The notes under the pieces: model-generated | What the model was told of the DNA's origin: nothing | The model's database searches: none | The model's input: only the letters and a program-made list of their open reading frames with translations | In this document: positions 1 through 8,528 of the stretch, in pieces | Layout of the letters: each line of letters opens with the position of its first letter | Numbering within the stretch: the first letter of the stretch is position 1 | From: JBMOGA01 sp049318625 | Lineage (GTDB): Bacteria > Pseudomonadota > Alphaproteobacteria > Rhizobiales > Hyphomicrobiaceae | Length of the DNA: 64,000 nucleotides | NCBI GenBank assembly: GCA_049318625.1 | Contig: JBMOGA010000006.1 | Span: 1-64,000 of the forward strand | Reading direction: 5' to 3' | Made by a program: the position numbers and the translations under genes

Positions 1-180
1 GAGGGTGGTGAACGTCCGACCGGCGATCGTCCGCCGCGGGCGGGCGGGTTCCGCAGCCGCGAGGGTGGTGAACGTCCGACCGGCGATCGTCCGCCGCGGG
101 CGGGCGGGTTCCGCAACCGCGAGGGTGGTGAGCGTCCGAGTGGCGATCGTCCGCCGCGGGCGGGTGGGTTCCGCAAGCGT
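1..180 (+). repeat. three tandem 60-bp coding repeats
   Basis: Three consecutive 60-base units (1-60, 61-120, 121-180) are nearly identical. In the frame that continues into rsmB each encodes a 20-residue Arg/Gly/Pro-rich unit beginning EGGERP and ending GGFR plus two residues. Most differences in unit 3 are synonymous or conservative in this frame (GAA/GAG, GGC/GGT, CGC/CGT, Thr/Ser), which supports frame 1 as the coding frame. The array may continue upstream of the window. Confidence 0.9.
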
Positions 181-1566
181 GACGGCGACGGCCCGGCGAA
201 ACGGGACGGCAAGCCGCGTGCCGGCGGCAAGGGCGGCAAGGGCAAGCGCCCGGCCGAAACCTCGGGTCTCGACTCGCGGGTGCATGCCGCCAGCGTGATC
301 GTGTCCGTGCTGTCGTTCGGCCGCGCCATGGGCGATGCCGAGATCTGGGCCGATCGCAACGTGCTGAAGAACACACTGATCCCCCGTGACCGGGCGCAAT
401 CACGCATGATCGCGACCACGGTGCTGCGCCGGACCGGTGAGATCGAGGCGGCCATCGAGCCGTTCCTCGATCGGCCGCTGCCGAGCCAGCCACCGCTGTT
501 GCGGGCGATCCTCTACGCCGGTGCCGCGCAGTTGATGTTCCTCGAGACACCGGCACACGCCGCGATCAACATCGCGGTCGAGCACGCGAGCCGGGTGCCC
601 GAGACCAACCGCTTCGACGGTCTGATCAACGCGCTGCTGCGCAAGGTGGCCGGCGCCGTGGATGCCCGCTCGCTCGAGCACGACCCGCTGCGCAACATCC
701 CGGACTGGCTGATGCAGCGGTGGATCAGGACTTATGGCGAGGAGGACGCCCGCCGCATCGCCGAAGCGTCGCTCAGGGAGGCCGCGCTCGACATCACGGT
801 CAAGAGTGACCCGGAGAAGTGGGCGGCGGAACTGGGTGGTATCGTGCTGCCGACCGGCACCGTCCGCACGCCCGCCAAGGGCCGCATCGACGCCTTGCCG
901 GGCTTCAGCGAGGGCGAGTGGTGGGTCCAGGATGCCGCCGCCGCACTGCCGGCCCGCCTGCTCGGCGACGTCGCCGGTCTCACTATCGCCGACCTGTGCG
1001 CCGCTCCGGGCGGCAAGACAGCCGATCTGGTGGCGCGCGGAGCCAAGGTGACCGCGGTGGACATCTCGCTCGAGCGGCTCGGCCGCGTGCGCGAGAACCT
1101 GTCGCGGCTGAAGCTCTCCGCCGAGGTCGTCGAAGCCGATGCGGGGCTATGGCTGCCGGAACAGCGGTTCGATGCCGTGCTGCTCGACGTGCCCTGCACG
1201 GCGACCGGCACCATCCGCCGCCACCCGGACATCCTGCGCCTGAAGCGTTCCGAAGATATCGCCAAGATCGTCGACAGCCAGGCGCGGCTGCTCCGCAATG
1301 CCATCCAGCTGGTGAAGCCCGGTGGATTGGTCGTCTACTGCACCTGCTCGCTGGAGCCCGAGGAAGGCGTCGAGCTTGTCGGCCGGTTCCTGGCTGGGAC
1401 CACCTCGGTCGAGCGCGTGCCGATCGAGGCCGGCGAGGCCGGTATTGCGGCCGAATGGCTGACACCGCGCGGCGAATTGCGGACCTTGCCGTTCCATATG
1501 CCGCACGAACAGCCCGAACTCGCGGGTCTCGACGGCTTCTACGCGGTGCGCCTGCGGGTGCTATGA
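1..1566 (+). CDS. rsmB: RsmB-like 16S rRNA m5C methyltransferase with repeat-rich N-terminal extension (5' end outside window)
   Basis: Probable SAM-dependent rRNA cytosine-C5 methyltransferase of the RsmB/Sun family, acting on 16S rRNA. The frame is open from base 1, so the true start may lie upstream; an internal GTG at 280 would give a conventional 428-residue protein. Order: disordered Arg/Gly-rich repeats (window residues 1-60), a Lys/Gly-rich linker, a NusB-like RNA-binding domain from about residue 94, then the Rossmann methyltransferase domain. Visible motifs are the SAM loop LCAAPGGK (332-339), the Pro-Cys of motif IV (Cys399) and the Thr-Cys-Ser of motif VI (Cys449, expected nucleophile). 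The fold assignment is secure. Whether the repeats are translated as part of this protein is inferred from the uninterrupted frame and the substitution pattern. Confidence 0.85.
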   Translation, partial: EGGERPTGDRPPRAGGFRSREGGERPTGDRPPRAGGFRNREGGERPSGDRPPRAGGFRKRDGDGPAKRDGKPRAGGKGGKGKRPAETSGLDSRVHAASVIVSVLSFGRAMGDAEIWADRNVLKNTLIPRDRAQSRMIATTVLRRTGEIEAAIEPFLDRPLPSQPPLLRAILYAGAAQLMFLETPAHAAINIAVEHASRVPETNRFDGLINALLRKVAGAVDARSLEHDPLRNIPDWLMQRWIRTYGEEDARRIAEASLREAALDITVKSDPEKWAAELGGIVLPTGTVRTPAKGRIDALPGFSEGEWWVQDAAAALPARLLGDVAGLTIADLCAAPGGKTADLVARGAKVTAVDISLERLGRVRENLSRLKLSAEVVEADAGLWLPEQRFDAVLLDVPCTATGTIRRHPDILRLKRSEDIAKIVDSQARLLRNAIQLVKPGGLVVYCTCSLEPEEGVELVGRFLAGTTSVERVPIEAGEAGIAAEWLTPRGELRTLPFHMPHEQPELAGLDGFYAVRLRVL

Positions 1567-1572
1567 GGCGGC

Positions 1573-1595
1573 GTGGACGGGACATTCTCGTCCAC
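1573..1595 (+). terminator. hairpin after rsmB
   Basis: A 7-bp perfect stem (GTGGACG / CGTCCAC) with a 9-base loop starts seven bases after the rsmB stop. There is no T tract. It may help end rsmB transcription. Confidence 0.45.
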
Positions 1596-1597
1596 AC

Positions 1598-1641
1598 CTA
1601 ATCGCCGGCTTGCCTTGCCCTCGATGGCCCCCGGCGATTAG
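1598..1641 (+). repeat. 11-bp inverted repeat with 22-base loop
   Basis: CTAATCGCCGG at 1598-1608 pairs perfectly with CCGGCGATTAG at 1631-1641. It lies directly behind the smaller hairpin and about 30 bases before the next start codon. It could be a terminator without T tract or a structured leader. Confidence 0.5.
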
Positions 1642-1673
1642 CTCGTCGGGGCATAGATTCGAGGGGCAAGCGG

Positions 1674-3413
1674 TTGTCGGCCAGCGGGACGATCAGGCAC
1701 GCGGTGCGTCGTCCGCCGTCATTCGGCGAGCGGGTCGTCGCCACGCGCGCGGCGATGAAGGGCGCGGTGGGACGGGCCTCGGCCGCCGTGTCGCTCTCTC
1801 CGCTGTTCCGCTGGCGTTACGGGCCAGCGGCGGCGGACTCGCTGCTCATTCAGCCCCACGATCTGCGCAGCCCTGATCCGATCTTTGCCGCCGAGTTGCT
1901 GCGCGGCGAGATCGGGCTTGCCGGGCGCGCCATCGGATACACACTGGACCGCTTGTTCACCGAGCGGCCCGAATGTGCAGCCTGGTGGACCGAGTTGCAC
2001 GGATTCGGCTGGCTCCGCCACGTGACCGCAGCCGAGGACGCCGAAGCCAGCCAACTGGCCGTCGCCATCGTCGATCAGTGGATCCGACGGGTTTTCGCAC
2101 AGCGGGACCACAGCGCCTGGGAGCCCGGCGTCACCGCCCGTCGCACGCTCGCTTGGCTCGCCCATGCCGGGCTGCTGTACGAGGACGCCGCGCCCGAAGC
2201 CTACGACCGATTCGCCCAGGCGTTGGGTGCTCAGATCGTGCAACTCGCCGCGACGTGGGCGACCGGCCGCGACGGAACGGATCGGCTGTTGGCCGTCATC
2301 GCGCGCGTGGCTGCCGACGTCTGTGTGAAGGGCCGCGAGCCCCACCTGTCCCAGTCGCTCGGCGACCTCGCCCGCGAACTGGACCGCCAGATCGACGTCG
2401 ACGGCGCCCATGTTTCGCGCAATCCCGATGCGACGGTCGAAGTGCTGCTGGATCTTCTACCGGTCCAGCATTGTGTCTGGGCTCGCGATATCGAGCTGCC
2501 GCCGGCCATCGACGCGGCGGTCACGCGGATGATGAAAATGATCCGCTACCTCAGGATGGAGCCCGATGGTCTCGGCCGCTTCCACGGCGGCGGCCGCATC
2601 GGCCTCGAGCATGTTGCCGCGGTGCTCGGTTACGATCCGCAGCCGGATCAGACTTACGAGAGCGGCCCTCGCGGCGGCTACATCCGCCTCGCGCGCGGAC
2701 CTCTGACCCTGCTGATCGACGCCGCCGGGCCGCCGCCTCTGTCGTTCGCCGGACACGCCCATGCCGGCTGCCTCGCGTTCGAGCTGGCGATCGGCGATCA
2801 ACTGGTGATCGCCAACGCCGGTGCGCCGCAGGCCGGCGTCGCCGGTTCCGGTCCCCAGGCCCGCGCCACCGCCGCCCACAGCACGCTGGTGCTCGCCGAC
2901 TGCTCGTCGGCGAGCCTGTTGGCAGCCTCGGCACTCGAGCGCGTGGCCGGCGGGCCGCCACTGGTCATGTCCGGCCGGGTCACCTGGGCGGTCTCCAGCA
3001 CCGACGCCGCCGAAGTGGTCGAGGCTGGCCACGAGGGCTACCTCGAAACTTTCGGTCTGGTGCATCGCCGCCGTATCGATCTGCGCGCCGATGGTTCCGA
3101 GGTGCACGGCATCGACCGGCTGCACGGTGCCAACGCGGCAACGGTCCGCCTCAAGAAGGATTTGCCGTTTGCGGTCCGCTTCCATCTCGGGCCCGAGGTG
3201 ATCGCCACGGCGAGCACGCAGATCGACACCGTCGACCTCCGGCTGCTGGGCGGCGAGGTTTGGAGCTTCTCGGTGACCGGCGTGCACCTGTCGCTCGAGG
3301 AGAGCGTGCGCCATGATCCGGTCGTCGGGCCGATGATGGGTGGGCAGCTCGTCTTGCGCGGCGCCACCTTCGGCGACAGTGTGGTCGAGTGGCGGCTGGT
3401 GCGCCGGGCCTGA
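1674..3413 (+). CDS. heparinase II/III family protein
   Basis: Member of the heparinase II/III-like polysaccharide lyase family, about 579 residues. An alpha-helical N-terminal region is followed by a C-terminal beta-rich part containing a His-rich GHAHAG segment near residue 360, equivalent to the conserved His/Ala motif of the family. In Rhizobiales this gene typically sits downstream of rsmB, as here. The substrate is unknown; a cell-envelope or exopolysaccharide uronate polymer is plausible. No signal peptide is obvious. The TTG start at 1674 is chosen because GAGGGG lies seven bases upstream; GTG 1704 and ATG 1755 are in-frame alternatives. Confidence 0.75.
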   Translation: MSASGTIRHAVRRPPSFGERVVATRAAMKGAVGRASAAVSLSPLFRWRYGPAAADSLLIQPHDLRSPDPIFAAELLRGEIGLAGRAIGYTLDRLFTERPECAAWWTELHGFGWLRHVTAAEDAEASQLAVAIVDQWIRRVFAQRDHSAWEPGVTARRTLAWLAHAGLLYEDAAPEAYDRFAQALGAQIVQLAATWATGRDGTDRLLAVIARVAADVCVKGREPHLSQSLGDLARELDRQIDVDGAHVSRNPDATVEVLLDLLPVQHCVWARDIELPPAIDAAVTRMMKMIRYLRMEPDGLGRFHGGGRIGLEHVAAVLGYDPQPDQTYESGPRGGYIRLARGPLTLLIDAAGPPPLSFAGHAHAGCLAFELAIGDQLVIANAGAPQAGVAGSGPQARATAAHSTLVLADCSSASLLAASALERVAGGPPLVMSGRVTWAVSSTDAAEVVEAGHEGYLETFGLVHRRRIDLRADGSEVHGIDRLHGANAATVRLKKDLPFAVRFHLGPEVIATASTQIDTVDLRLLGGEVWSFSVTGVHLSLEESVRHDPVVGPMMGGQLVLRGATFGDSVVEWRLVRRA

Positions 3414-3435
3414 GCGTGGCCGCTTTGATCGCTAC

Positions 3436-3449
3436 TTGACGTGTGTCAA
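3436..3449. promoter_or_regulatory. FixK/FNR-type palindrome upstream of universal stress gene
   Basis: TTGAC-GTGT-GTCAA is a perfect inverted repeat of the TTGA-N6-TCAA type bound by FNR/FixK-class regulators. Its centre is about 70 bases before the ATG at 3513, which allows a class II activator position if transcription starts near 3484. A FixK-like protein is encoded at 42031-42726. Confidence 0.6.
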
Positions 3450-3512
3450 AGTCAACGAGCCCGCGAACGGCGAGGCTACCATCAAGGTCCAACAGACGGC
3501 GAGACAACGGCC

Positions 3513-4346
3513 ATGTCCTATAAAACAATTCTCGTGCATCTGCCCGACGACAAGCGGACCCCCGCGCTCATGTCCTTGGCACTCGACATCGCCCGGACGT
3601 TCGACGCGCATGTGATCGGTATCTACGTGTTTCCAGCCTATCGGATCGCGCCGCCGATCCCGCTGCCCTTCGGCAGCGATATCGTGGGCCAGATCAAGCG
3701 TGCGGTGGCCGAGGATATCGATCGCACCCACAAGGCCTTCGATGCCGCGACGGCCAATCAGCCGGTCGTTTGCGAATGGCGGGCCATCACCTCGCAGCGC
3801 CGCGATGCCTGCGACATCGTACTTGAGCACGCCCGCTCGGCGGACCTCGTGATCGCCAGTCAGGCCGATCCGGATTGGGATCTGACGGCCGTGCTGGATT
3901 TCCCAGACCGACTGGCGCTCGGCGCCGGCAAGCCGGTCATTGTGTTGCCGAACGCTGGAAAGTTCCGCATGCCGAAGCGTATCACGGTCGCCTGGAACGA
4001 CCGTCGCGAGGCCGCGCGTGCGTTGACCGACGCGCTGCCGCTGCTGAAGCAGGCCGACGACGTGACCGTGGTCACGGTGACCGAGGAGAAGCCGCGGGAA
4101 GGCCAGCTGCCGGACACCGAGATCGGTGCGGCGTTGGCGCGCCATGGCGTCAAGGTGCGGCTGGTGGCGGATGAGCGCGGCGACCGTTCGGTCGGCGATG
4201 CCATCAACCGTCAGGCGGAAGCCGCTCATGCCGACCTCCTGGTGATGGGTGCTTACGGGCATTCGCGCGTCCACGAACTGGTGTTCGGTGGTGCGACGCG
4301 CCATCTGCTGGCGGATATGACGCTGCCTGTCCTTTTCTCTCACTGA
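3513..4346 (+). CDS. tandem-domain universal stress protein (UspA family)
   Basis: A 278-residue cytoplasmic protein with two UspA modules (about residues 3-140 and 150-278). The second carries a nucleotide-binding-type GxxGx9G motif (GAYGHSR...FGG). Such proteins support survival under stress or low oxygen; the biochemical role is usually unknown. The ATG at 3513 is preferred over the longer frame because similarity begins at MSYKTIL, and the upstream extension would overlap the FixK/FNR-type palindrome. Confidence 0.85.
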   Translation: MSYKTILVHLPDDKRTPALMSLALDIARTFDAHVIGIYVFPAYRIAPPIPLPFGSDIVGQIKRAVAEDIDRTHKAFDAATANQPVVCEWRAITSQRRDACDIVLEHARSADLVIASQADPDWDLTAVLDFPDRLALGAGKPVIVLPNAGKFRMPKRITVAWNDRREAARALTDALPLLKQADDVTVVTVTEEKPREGQLPDTEIGAALARHGVKVRLVADERGDRSVGDAINRQAEAAHADLLVMGAYGHSRVHELVFGGATRHLLADMTLPVLFSH

Positions 4347-4370
4347 CCCTGGCGATCCACAGAGCGACCC

Positions 4371-4775
4371 ATGCCCAAGATGACAAAACCCGAGGCCGAG
4401 CGGATGCTGCGGCGCGTCCGGCTCGAACTGGCGCGCGATCCGGACTTTCCGAGCGGCAGCCACGATCGCGGCTATGATTTCATCGCGCCGATCGACGACA
4501 ACGGCCACATCAGCGCCGATGCCTGGCATCACCTGCGCGATCGCGCCCGCGTCAAGCGTTTCTGGGCCGACGAGGGCGACGAGATCGGCCACATCATCCG
4601 CAAGCCCGGCGGTTCCTGGGCCTTCCACTACGACATCCACGGGGATCCGAACCACGACGAGTCCGGCTACCGCTTCGACAGCCACGTCTTCAAGCCGGGC
4701 GAGTATGTGTCCATACGCGAGCACGACGGTGTGCTGCGGACCTTCTTCGTGAAGTCGGTCGTGGATCTCGATTGA
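4371..4775 (+). CDS. conserved hypothetical protein, 134 residues
   Basis: I do not recognise a named family. The protein is acidic and rich in His, Asp and aromatic residues (DRGYDFIAPID, GSWAFHYDIHGD), soluble, with no signal peptide or membrane segment. It starts 24 bases after the universal stress gene on the same strand, so co-transcription under the same promoter is plausible. The composition and conserved-looking blocks suggest a compact globular domain, possibly metal-binding; that is a guess. Confidence 0.6.
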   Translation: MPKMTKPEAERMLRRVRLELARDPDFPSGSHDRGYDFIAPIDDNGHISADAWHHLRDRARVKRFWADEGDEIGHIIRKPGGSWAFHYDIHGDPNHDESGYRFDSHVFKPGEYVSIREHDGVLRTFFVKSVVDLD

Positions 4776-4796
4776 TCGCGCGAGAGCGCCCGCGCG

Positions 4797-5435
4797 TCAG
4801 CTGGGAAACCGGCGTTTCAGCTCCGCTACCTGCTCCGGCGTCAGCAACCTGACCGGTTGCCCGCGGAGCAGCAGGTGGAGCCGCGCCGTTTCCTCCAGTT
4901 CCTCGATGGCGTCGGTCGCGGCGGCGAGCGTGCTGCCCGCCACCACCGGCCCATGGTTGGCGAGCAGCACGGCGTGGTGCCGGCCGGCGAGCTTGCCGAC
5001 TGCCTCCGCCAGTGTCTCGTCACCCGGCGGATAGTACGGAACCAGAGGCAGCGTCCCGACCCGCATGACCGAGTAGGCCGTGATCGGCGGCAGAACGTCG
5101 TGGCAGTCGGCATGTTCGAGGCAGCTCACGGCCACTGAATAGGTCGAGTGCAGATGAACGACCGCGCCGGCGCTCGGCCGCTCGCGGTACATGATCGTGT
5201 GCAGGAACGCTTCCTTGGTCGGCTTGTCGCCAGCGAGGTGGCGCCCGTCTCTGTCCAGGTGCGAGAGCCGTGCGGGATCGAGCGTTCCGAGCGAGGAGCC
5301 GGTCGGCGTCATCAGCCAGCCGCCGTCGTCGAGCCGCACCGAGATATTGCCCGTCGACCCGTGGGTCAGGCCGCGGTTGAACAGCGACGCGCCGGTCTGC
5401 ACCACCAACTCGCGCAGCCGTGCCTCGGCGCTCAT
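4797..5435 (-). CDS. otnC: OtnC-like class II aldolase/decarboxylase
   Basis: A 212-residue class II aldolase/adducin-fold protein resembling 3-oxo-tetronate 4-phosphate decarboxylase (YgbL/OtnC), a zinc enzyme. Likely metal ligands are the histidines in VVHLHSTYS and the His of LANHGPV; the nearby KPTKEAF supplies a catalytic acid candidate. The start overlaps the kinase stop by ATGA, so the two are translationally coupled. It is the last gene of the six-gene operon. The exact substrate depends on the upstream steps, which are not the canonical threonate set. Confidence 0.8.
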   Translation of the reverse strand: MSAEARLRELVVQTGASLFNRGLTHGSTGNISVRLDDGGWLMTPTGSSLGTLDPARLSHLDRDGRHLAGDKPTKEAFLHTIMYRERPSAGAVVHLHSTYSVAVSCLEHADCHDVLPPITAYSVMRVGTLPLVPYYPPGDETLAEAVGKLAGRHHAVLLANHGPVVAGSTLAAATDAIEELEETARLHLLLRGQPVRLLTPEQVAELKRRFPS

Positions 5436-6697
5436 GTGAGCAGGCTCCAGGCCTTCAGGAAGAAGTCGGGCGCTCCGAAGTTGCCGGACTTCAAGGCGAG
5501 CACGAGATCCGAGCCGTCGAGGCTGCGCGTCCACGGCACGCCGGGATCGATCTCGGGGCCGATTTCGATGGCCGAGACGCCGAGTGCGCCGACCACGGCG
5601 CCCGAGGTCTCGCCCCCGGCCACGATCAGCCGGGTCACGCCGAGCCGGCCGAGCCCGCGCGCGATGTCGGCCAGCGTGTGCTCGACCAGAGCGCCGGCGG
5701 CCTCCCGCCCGAGCGTCGCCTGCACCTTGGCGACGGCGTCGGGCGCATCGCTCGAATAGATCAGGAAAGGCTTTCCGGGGTCCTGCGCGCTGGCCCACGC
5801 CAGCGACTCGGCGGCCGCGGCCTTGCCCTGCGAGAGCGCCAGCGGATCGAGACGGTGCACCGGCAGCCCGGCGTCGATGGCGGCCTTGACCTGGCCGCGT
5901 GTCGCCTCCGAGCAGCTGCCGGCCAGAACGGCGGCCCGGCCCGGTTTGGCCCGCATCGAGATCGGGGCCCCGGCCGGCTTCATCAGGCCCTGGCGCACGA
6001 AGTTGCCGGGCAGTCCCATCGCAACACCCGAGCCACCGGTGACGAGCGGCGCCCCGGCCGCCGCCGTGCCCATGTCGACGAGGTGCTTGTCGGTGACGGC
6101 ATCAACGACAACGAAGCGCTGGCCGGCCGCCGCCGCCCGGTCGAACGCTGCCGCGATCGCCGCCGCGCCCTGGTCGACGATGCCGAACGCCACCAGCCCG
6201 ACCGGCAGCCGCGTCTGCCTTTGCAGCACGCGCACGAGATTGGAATCCCGCATCGGCGTCAGCGGATGATCCTTCATGGAGCTTTCCGCCAGCGGTACGT
6301 CGCCGACGAACAGGTTGCCCATGTACACGGAGCGCTTGTTGGCCGGAAAGGCCGGGCAGACGATCGCCACCTTGCCGCCGACCTTCTCGATCAGCGCCTC
6401 GGCGACCGGCCCGATGTTGCCCGCGTCGGTTGAATCGAAGGTCGAACAGTACTTGAAGAACAGCTGCCGGGCGCCGCGGGCGAGCAATTGATCCGCGGCG
6501 GCGAGTGACCACGCCACCGCCTCCGGGGCGGGATTGGTTCGGGACTTCAGCGCCACCACCACGGCGTCGAAGCCGTCGAGATCGGTCGTCGCATCCGGAA
6601 CCTTCATGACCTGTACGGTACGCATCCCGCTGCGCGTCAACATCAGCGCGAGGTCGGTCGCTCCGGTCAGATCGTCGGCGATGCAGCCGAGCAGCAT
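5432..6697 (-). CDS. otnK: OtnK-like four-carbon acid sugar kinase (DUF1537)
   Basis: A 421-residue kinase of the DUF1537/YgbK family that phosphorylates 3-oxo-tetronates or related acid sugars. The N-terminal domain begins IADDLTGATDLA, the sugar-acid-binding signature. The C-terminal nucleotide-binding domain contains GGETSGAVV and a Gly-rich KSGNFG segment near the end. Length is normal for the family. It overlaps otnC by four bases and follows the aldolase gene by 15 bases. Kinase-decarboxylase coupling implies a phosphorylated 3-oxo acid is converted to a triose phosphate-type product. Confidence 0.85.
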   Translation of the reverse strand: MLLGCIADDLTGATDLALMLTRSGMRTVQVMKVPDATTDLDGFDAVVVALKSRTNPAPEAVAWSLAAADQLLARGARQLFFKYCSTFDSTDAGNIGPVAEALIEKVGGKVAIVCPAFPANKRSVYMGNLFVGDVPLAESSMKDHPLTPMRDSNLVRVLQRQTRLPVGLVAFGIVDQGAAAIAAAFDRAAAAGQRFVVVDAVTDKHLVDMGTAAAGAPLVTGGSGVAMGLPGNFVRQGLMKPAGAPISMRAKPGRAAVLAGSCSEATRGQVKAAIDAGLPVHRLDPLALSQGKAAAAESLAWASAQDPGKPFLIYSSDAPDAVAKVQATLGREAAGALVEHTLADIARGLGRLGVTRLIVAGGETSGAVVGALGVSAIEIGPEIDPGVPWTRSLDGSDLVLALKSGNFGAPDFFLKAWSLLT

Positions 6698-6712
6698 GAG
6701 ATGCGCTCCGTA

Positions 6713-7501
6713 TCAGTAGGTCTTGGCCGCCGGCCCCTGGGCCTGGCCCCGGACCTCCTTCACCGCCGCCGCCGCGGCCATCGCCATCAGCCGCGCGTCG
6801 TTCAGAATGGTGCAGAGCTGGAAGCCCTTGTCGAAGCACTGGATCGCGGTCTTGGCGCCGTCGGTGTGGATACCGGCGATGAGACCCTTGGCCCGTGTCT
6901 TGGCGCGAATGGTCTCGATCGCCGCCAGCACCTCCTTGTCGTCCGGCGCCAGGGTCGGCGTCTTGCCCATCGACAGCGAAAGATCCGACGGACCGATGTA
7001 GGTTCCGTCGAGGCCCGGCACGCTCAGGATCTCGTCGAGGTTGGCCAGCGCCTTGGTCGTCTCGATCATGGCGAACAGCAGAACTTCGTCGTTGGCGTGC
7101 TGCCAGTAGTCGGCGCCGGCATACTGCACGGCACGATTGGGCCCGAACGAGCGGAAGCCCATGGGCGCATAGCGGGCGGCGCCGACGAAGGCTTCGGCTT
7201 CGGCCTTGGAATTGATCATCGGGCAAACGAGCCCGAACGCGCCGGCATCGAGGGTCTTCATGATGATCGCGGGGTCGTTCCACGGCACCCGCGCCATCGG
7301 CACGGCACTGGTCGTGGAGATCGCCTGCATCATGGTCACGGCGGCCTGGAAGTCGACCGGCCCGTGCTGCATGTCGATCGTCACGCTGTCCCAGCCTTGA
7401 TGGGCATAGACCTCGGTTGCGTAAGAGTTCGCGATGGCGCACCAGCCGTTGATGATGCGACCACCCTCGGCGATCCGCTGCTTGAGCACGTTCTTGCGCA
7501 T
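6713..7501 (-). CDS. HpcH/HpaI family aldolase
   Basis: A 262-residue class II, metal-dependent 2-oxo-3-deoxy acid aldolase of the HpcH/HpaI family. Visible motifs are DMQHGPVDF, ARVPWNDP (substrate Arg), the metal Glu in MIETTKAL and the Asp in YIGPSDLSLSMG. It would cleave a 2-keto-3-deoxy or 4-hydroxy-2-oxo acid to pyruvate plus an aldehyde, or run an equivalent reaction. The ATG at 7501 is chosen because similarity begins there; the longer open frame upstream is antisense-type sequence. Only 14 bases separate it from the dehydrogenase gene. Confidence 0.85.
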   Translation of the reverse strand: MRKNVLKQRIAEGGRIINGWCAIANSYATEVYAHQGWDSVTIDMQHGPVDFQAAVTMMQAISTTSAVPMARVPWNDPAIIMKTLDAGAFGLVCPMINSKAEAEAFVGAARYAPMGFRSFGPNRAVQYAGADYWQHANDEVLLFAMIETTKALANLDEILSVPGLDGTYIGPSDLSLSMGKTPTLAPDDKEVLAAIETIRAKTRAKGLIAGIHTDGAKTAIQCFDKGFQLCTILNDARLMAMAAAAAVKEVRGQAQGPAAKTY

Positions 7502-7515
7502 GGGACGTTGCCTTT

Positions 7516-8508
7516 CTATTCGCCGGCCGCGCGCTGGCGCTGGTCGAGGACTGCGGGGTTGAAAACGTTGGAGCGGACGAGCTTGCCGTCGAAGCAGTCG
7601 AGAATGTTCTGCGCCACCGCGACCGCCATGCGCACGACACCCTCCGCCGTGGTGGCCGCGGAATGGGGTGTCAGGATGAGACGCTTGCAGCCGAGCAACG
7701 GGTCGTCCGGCTTGGGAGGTTCCTCGACCTGAACATCGACGCCGGCACCCATCAACCGACCGCCGTTGAGCGCGGCGAGCAGCGCCGCCTCGTTGACGAT
7801 GCCGCCGCGGGCGCAATTGATAACGTAGGCGGATGGTTTCATCAGCGCGAGCTCTGCGGCGCCGATCAGGTCGCGCGTGTCGGCCTGAAGGGGGCAATGG
7901 ACCGTCAAGAAATCGGCCCGGGGCAGGGCCTCGTGCAGTGTCGCCACCGGCTCGCACCCCATCGCCCGGATCTCGGCGGGCGTGAACGCCGGGTCGATGC
8001 CGAGGCACTTCAGTCCGAGCGCGTTGAGCACGACCGCCAGGCGGCTGCCGATCCGGCCGAGGCCGACGATGAGCACGGTACGGCCAGCGACGTCGATCGC
8101 TTCGAGCTTCATCTTCCGCCAGTAGTCGCCACTGCGCACCGCGTCGTCGTAGTCCGGCAGGCGCTTCGCCAGCGCGTACATCATCGCGATCGTATGCTCG
8201 ACGACCGACGGAGCGTTGGCCTCGCCGACCGTCGTCACCGGCACTCCGGCCTTTGTCGCCGCATCAATGTCGATGTTGTCGACCCCGACGCCGTGGCGCG
8301 AGATCACCTTGAGACGCGGCGCCGCGGCGATCATGCCTGCGTCGACGCGCGAGACGCGGATGGCCAGCGCGTCGGTGTCGGCGAGCAGCGGCATCACCGC
8401 CTCGCGATCGATCGAAGGCGGGATGACGACGCGGACATCGGGCCGCGATCGCAGCAGATTGAGGCCGTCCTCGTGGATCGGCTGAACGACGACGACCTTG
8501 TAGGTCAT
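7516..8508 (-). CDS. NAD-dependent D-2-hydroxyacid dehydrogenase
   Basis: A 330-residue member of the phosphoglycerate/D-2-hydroxyacid dehydrogenase family. It has the NAD-binding GLGRIGSR loop and a complete catalytic set: Arg in NCARGG, Glu in DVQVEEPP and His in LTPHSAAT. It interconverts a 2-oxo and a 2-hydroxy acid. It is the third gene of the six-gene operon, 20 bases after the RraA-like gene. Substrate is unknown; a sugar-acid or phosphoglycerate-like molecule fits the context. Confidence 0.85.
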   Translation of the reverse strand: MTYKVVVVQPIHEDGLNLLRSRPDVRVVIPPSIDREAVMPLLADTDALAIRVSRVDAGMIAAAPRLKVISRHGVGVDNIDIDAATKAGVPVTTVGEANAPSVVEHTIAMMYALAKRLPDYDDAVRSGDYWRKMKLEAIDVAGRTVLIVGLGRIGSRLAVVLNALGLKCLGIDPAFTPAEIRAMGCEPVATLHEALPRADFLTVHCPLQADTRDLIGAAELALMKPSAYVINCARGGIVNEAALLAALNGGRLMGAGVDVQVEEPPKPDDPLLGCKRLILTPHSAATTAEGVVRMAVAVAQNILDCFDGKLVRSNVFNPAVLDQRQRAAGE

Positions 8509-8528
8509 GACTATGGCCTCCTCGGCCG

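Noticed and set aside
1..180. Direct repeats considered as a CRISPR array
   Set aside because: The units are contiguous 60-mers with no spacers and stay in one reading frame, so they are coding tandem repeats.
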